Shown here: positions 61,474-64,000 of the stretch, in pieces
Position numbering within the stretch: position 1 is the stretch's first letter
Layout of the letters: each line of letters begins with the position of its first letter
Assembly (NCBI GenBank): GCA_964036275.1
Contig: OZ038433.1
Span: forward strand, 32,583,336 to 32,647,335
Reading direction: 5' to 3'
Length of the DNA stretch: 64,000 nucleotides
DNA from: Litoditis marina
Lineage: Eukaryota > Nematoda > Chromadorea > Rhabditida > Rhabditidae
The notes under the pieces: generated by a model
The model's database searches: none
The model's input: the letters and a program-made list of their open reading frames with translations, nothing else
What the model was told of the DNA's origin: nothing
Made by a program: the position numbers and the translations under genes

Positions 61474-63152
61474 CTGGAATGAAATCAAGATGACACATCT
61501 AGAATATAGTTGGAGTATGTTTATTGAATCATAGATATTCGAGTGGGAGAGAGAGAGGCGGAAAGAGAGAGAGAGAGAGAGATAAAGAGGGAGAGAGAAA
61601 CCAGAATACTAGCAGCAGAGAGTGAATGTTTTTGAAGTATTCTCGACGAAAGAGACATACTCACACGTTTCTTTGTTTTCAACTGGGAAACCCCCCAAAA
61701 CAGTGAAACGCTAGGAAAAACGTGAATAACAACTGAGAAATCTAGTGTACTTCCTCCAGCAATCAGAGTTGGGAATGAGATAGTTGGCAGCAATCTAGCC
61801 TCAGATATGAGAAGCGATGGCGTACTCGGGGGAGTCCTTGAAAATGAATGACAGTGCGGGCAGGCGGAATTGATACAACCATTAAGTAGGTGACGTGAAA
61901 CATGCGAATGAACTAAGCAGAAATTGGAAGGTATTGGTAGTTTTGAAGAATGGTTTGGCTGAAGGTAATCAGAAAAGCTCTGTTAGCTGAAACTTGATTA
62001 CCTGAGTTGTGAGATGTTCTGGTGTAACGTAACACACTTAACTTATTTGGTCTTATTTCGTTAAACTACAAAAACTAACCATAGAATCTGGAAACGTCAT
62101 AGAAAAGCATTGATTACGTGAAGGACCCCAGAGATGAAATCAAATATACTGTATAAGTATATATTATAACTCAAGCTGTTGTATCTGGAAGTACAGAGCA
62201 GAAAGGGGCTAGTGAGTCATTTGTTGTGAATAGGGTGAATAGAGGGCAGCATTACAGGAACGTGACCAACAAAAACACCATTTTCCCGGGCCACAGAGAA
62301 AAACAGTCTTTTTCGTTCATGTGAAGTGAGCGGTTTATCTAACGTAAAATGTGCTAAATTGAGTGGCGGCTTCTTGTGTCAGCCATTTAACAAAATTGAA
62401 AGATGTTGTTAGAGGGACTTTTTGAAGGATAAATAAATACACTGCATGGTGTCCCCACTTTTAAAGAGGAACAACGAATAATGTTTATGATAGTAACGTC
62501 TTCATCATCTTATGGCAATTAACATCAAAGAAAAAACTAGAACCTCTCTAACCTTATTCACCTTTTCAAATGGTTCTCACACACGTTTTATGTGACTCAT
62601 ATTCTGGCTAAGTGCAAGTAAAATGCTGAGTACGCATCGGGAAATACCATGGTAAAGGCCAAAAACGGCGGTACCTCCGGGTTAATTGCCATTATATTCT
62701 TTGTTTAGACCAAAAATCAATAGGAGGGAGCGCAGCATAATTTGCATACCCTATTCACGTGTTATTTTTAGCTCTTTGGGTAGAAAATAATGGTGTAACC
62801 TGAGCAGAATGCACAAAAACATTCAAAACAGATAATAAGTGTTTCTCAGTTGAGCAAATGTAAGTCCAAGAGCATTACGTACGTACGGTAATAGAATCTT
62901 CGAACTAATGTTTCAGAGAACAACGTTGTGGAAACTTTTCCTTGATGCTAAAAACCTTCAGAAAAAAAAAGAAACAAAGCGTGATGTTTTGGTTTCGAAA
63001 GAATGTTGAGAACTTGGATTACGATAAATGTTTACAGAAAGTATCAGAGCGACAAGCCAACATCAGCCGCGTGCTCCCGCTGCAAATGATATAATAATGA
63101 AGTAATAACATAATAATGTAACAGAATAAGGGCGTGTCTTCGCTACTCTTCA
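61474..63152. other. Upstream region of the exchange-factor gene
   Basis: Holds a GA-rich microsatellite (61540-61600). A G/C-rich minus-strand stretch at 61812-61850 (frame GACTCCCCCGAGTACGCC) might be a non-recognised 5' exon, but no phase-compatible donor was found. The rest is AT-rich with no feature. Confidence 0.45.
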
Positions 63153-63551
63153 TTGAGTTTAGAAGCAACAGCAGATTTGGAAACAAGTTGCGAATTTCTA
63201 GATTTGGATATTACTCTGACAATTCCCCAGATTAAAGTATCTTTATTTAATAAAACTGATCTCTTTAAGTTTGATGTTATAAGATATCCGAACTACTTTT
63301 CGAATATCGATAGTAGAATTGGTTTGAATACAATAACTGGTGAAATCATACGAATAACACGTGCTTGTTCAGATTATGAGGATTTCTTAGTAAGAGCAAA
63401 ACAACTTGCTGGTTTTTATTTTAAAAATGGCTGGCCTAAAATTTTGATTCTTAGACGCTTCTATAAAGTAATTGCTGATAAGCCATTTATCACAAGTAAG
63501 TACGCAATTGATTTGCAATTGTTTACTAGAATTCTAGATACAGTGACGTGA
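63153..63551 (+). pseudogene. Reverse-transcriptase-like fragment of a retroelement
   Basis: A single open frame (no ATG at its start; the frame stays open slightly upstream) ends in TGA at 63551. It carries the FLDLDITL segment, followed by a Lys/Phe-rich stretch, RYPNYFSNI, RITRACSDYEDF and a final FYKVI block. This order matches the C-terminal part of reverse-transcriptase proteins found in many animal genomes (FLDL...I, then F..VR/FP, then IRI.R.C...DF). No polymerase active-site part or flanking terminal repeats were found, so it is a truncated copy. Its A/T-rich codons differ from the native genes here, which fits a recent insertion of foreign base composition. The class of element cannot be settled from this piece. 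Confidence 0.55.
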
Positions 63552-64000
63552 ACTTTTGATCCGGCGCACAGTTCGATCAATAATTGTCTGTCTATTCTCT
63601 GACCCCCCTCTTGCACTCAGCTGACTTACTGGTCATCATTATCTCTTGCGTAAATGGACTCTTGTAACCATCTTCTAAATAAATTTCTTTAAATAATCTC
63701 ACTAGGTTAACTATAACAGGTCATCTACTGATGAGGGCATCCTGTTTGACATATGGATCGGTAATTGCCCGAAATGTCAAGGTAACTAATGTTTGTAATA
63801 GGCAATCTAGGAATTTGCACAGTGCAAATAAAATTATCTCTCACTCTCCCTCTTTTCATTTCTCTTTCCTTTGGACTTTTTTCCTTTATAAACCATTGAA
63901 GTAGCCCGATATTAACAGAAAATTTAGCTTGTTTATACAAGCAACTTGGTTTTGTATACTAATTTCAATCTCCAAGTTTTTCTTATAATTGAATGCTTAT
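63552..64000. other. Right edge, nothing recognised
   Basis: AT-rich sequence; short CT-rich stretch near 63840-63880 and no coding or repeat signal shared with the rest of the window. Confidence 0.4.

Noticed and set aside
61521..61793. 90-codon Ser/Leu-rich minus-strand frame just upstream of the exchange-factor exons
   Set aside because: Its C-terminal half is a GA microsatellite read in antisense and no donor joins it in phase to 61473.

Overview
The window reads as nuclear DNA of a nematode, probably a rhabditid with long, transposon-rich introns. The evidence is the gene content (Srg and Srv chemoreceptors, an OAC-type acyltransferase with an SGNH domain, a galectin, a RASGEF1 exchange factor), TTTCAG-type splice acceptors, and, in two receptors, such an acceptor 7-8 nt before the start codon as in spliced-leader genes. 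There is no prokaryotic signal: no operons, Shine-Dalgarno sites or CRISPR. Genes are split into exons of about 65-240 bp, so they were assembled by matching splice sites, reading phase and protein-family conservation. Exon sets whose phases all close are given in the evidence fields.

Layout. 137-8376 (+): 3' part of an OAC acyltransferase/SGNH gene, with a 1.95-kb inverted-repeat transposon in its last intron. About 11.7-15.6 kb (+): a galectin with a proline-rich, VEVVVPRRP-repeated tail and a histidine-rich end. It converges on an unidentified minus-strand terminal exon (15930-16127). 17.8-20.3 kb (-): an Srv-like receptor. 21.5-23.3 and 26.1-27.9 kb (+): a direct duplication carrying two copies of a small cysteine-rich gene; between the copies lie a roughly 140-bp GGCGCC satellite and a 152-bp-arm inverted repeat. 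28.6-29.2 kb: a degenerate tandem array. 30.3-46.7 kb (-): three paralogous Srg-like receptors in tandem with the same six-exon plan; the third (42.7-46.7 kb) has a frameshift and looks like a pseudogene. 48.0-51.5 kb (-): a partly resolved secreted protein. 55.5-61.5 kb (-): a RASGEF1-family Ras/Rap exchange factor in 13 exons. 63.15-63.55 kb (+): a reverse-transcriptase-like fragment.

The rest is dominated by small mobile elements. The most striking set shares hAT-like ends (TAGGGTTGTTAA ... TTAACAACCCTA) and 8-bp target duplications, but each copy carries a different simple-sequence array inside. Other families have TIRs starting GGCGCCGTAGCAATC, AGGACGATTATGT and CTACTGAGACTCCTACAGT; there are also a 190-bp family, a GTATGC...GATCCCGAC fold-back family and tRNA-derived SINE-like elements. 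Several insertions lie within about 10 bp of splice sites.

Functionally, the chemoreceptors form the main theme (sensory GPCRs in a tandem cluster). The other genes are unrelated neighbours with no shared-pathway signal. All calls come from reading the sequence; no database search was possible.
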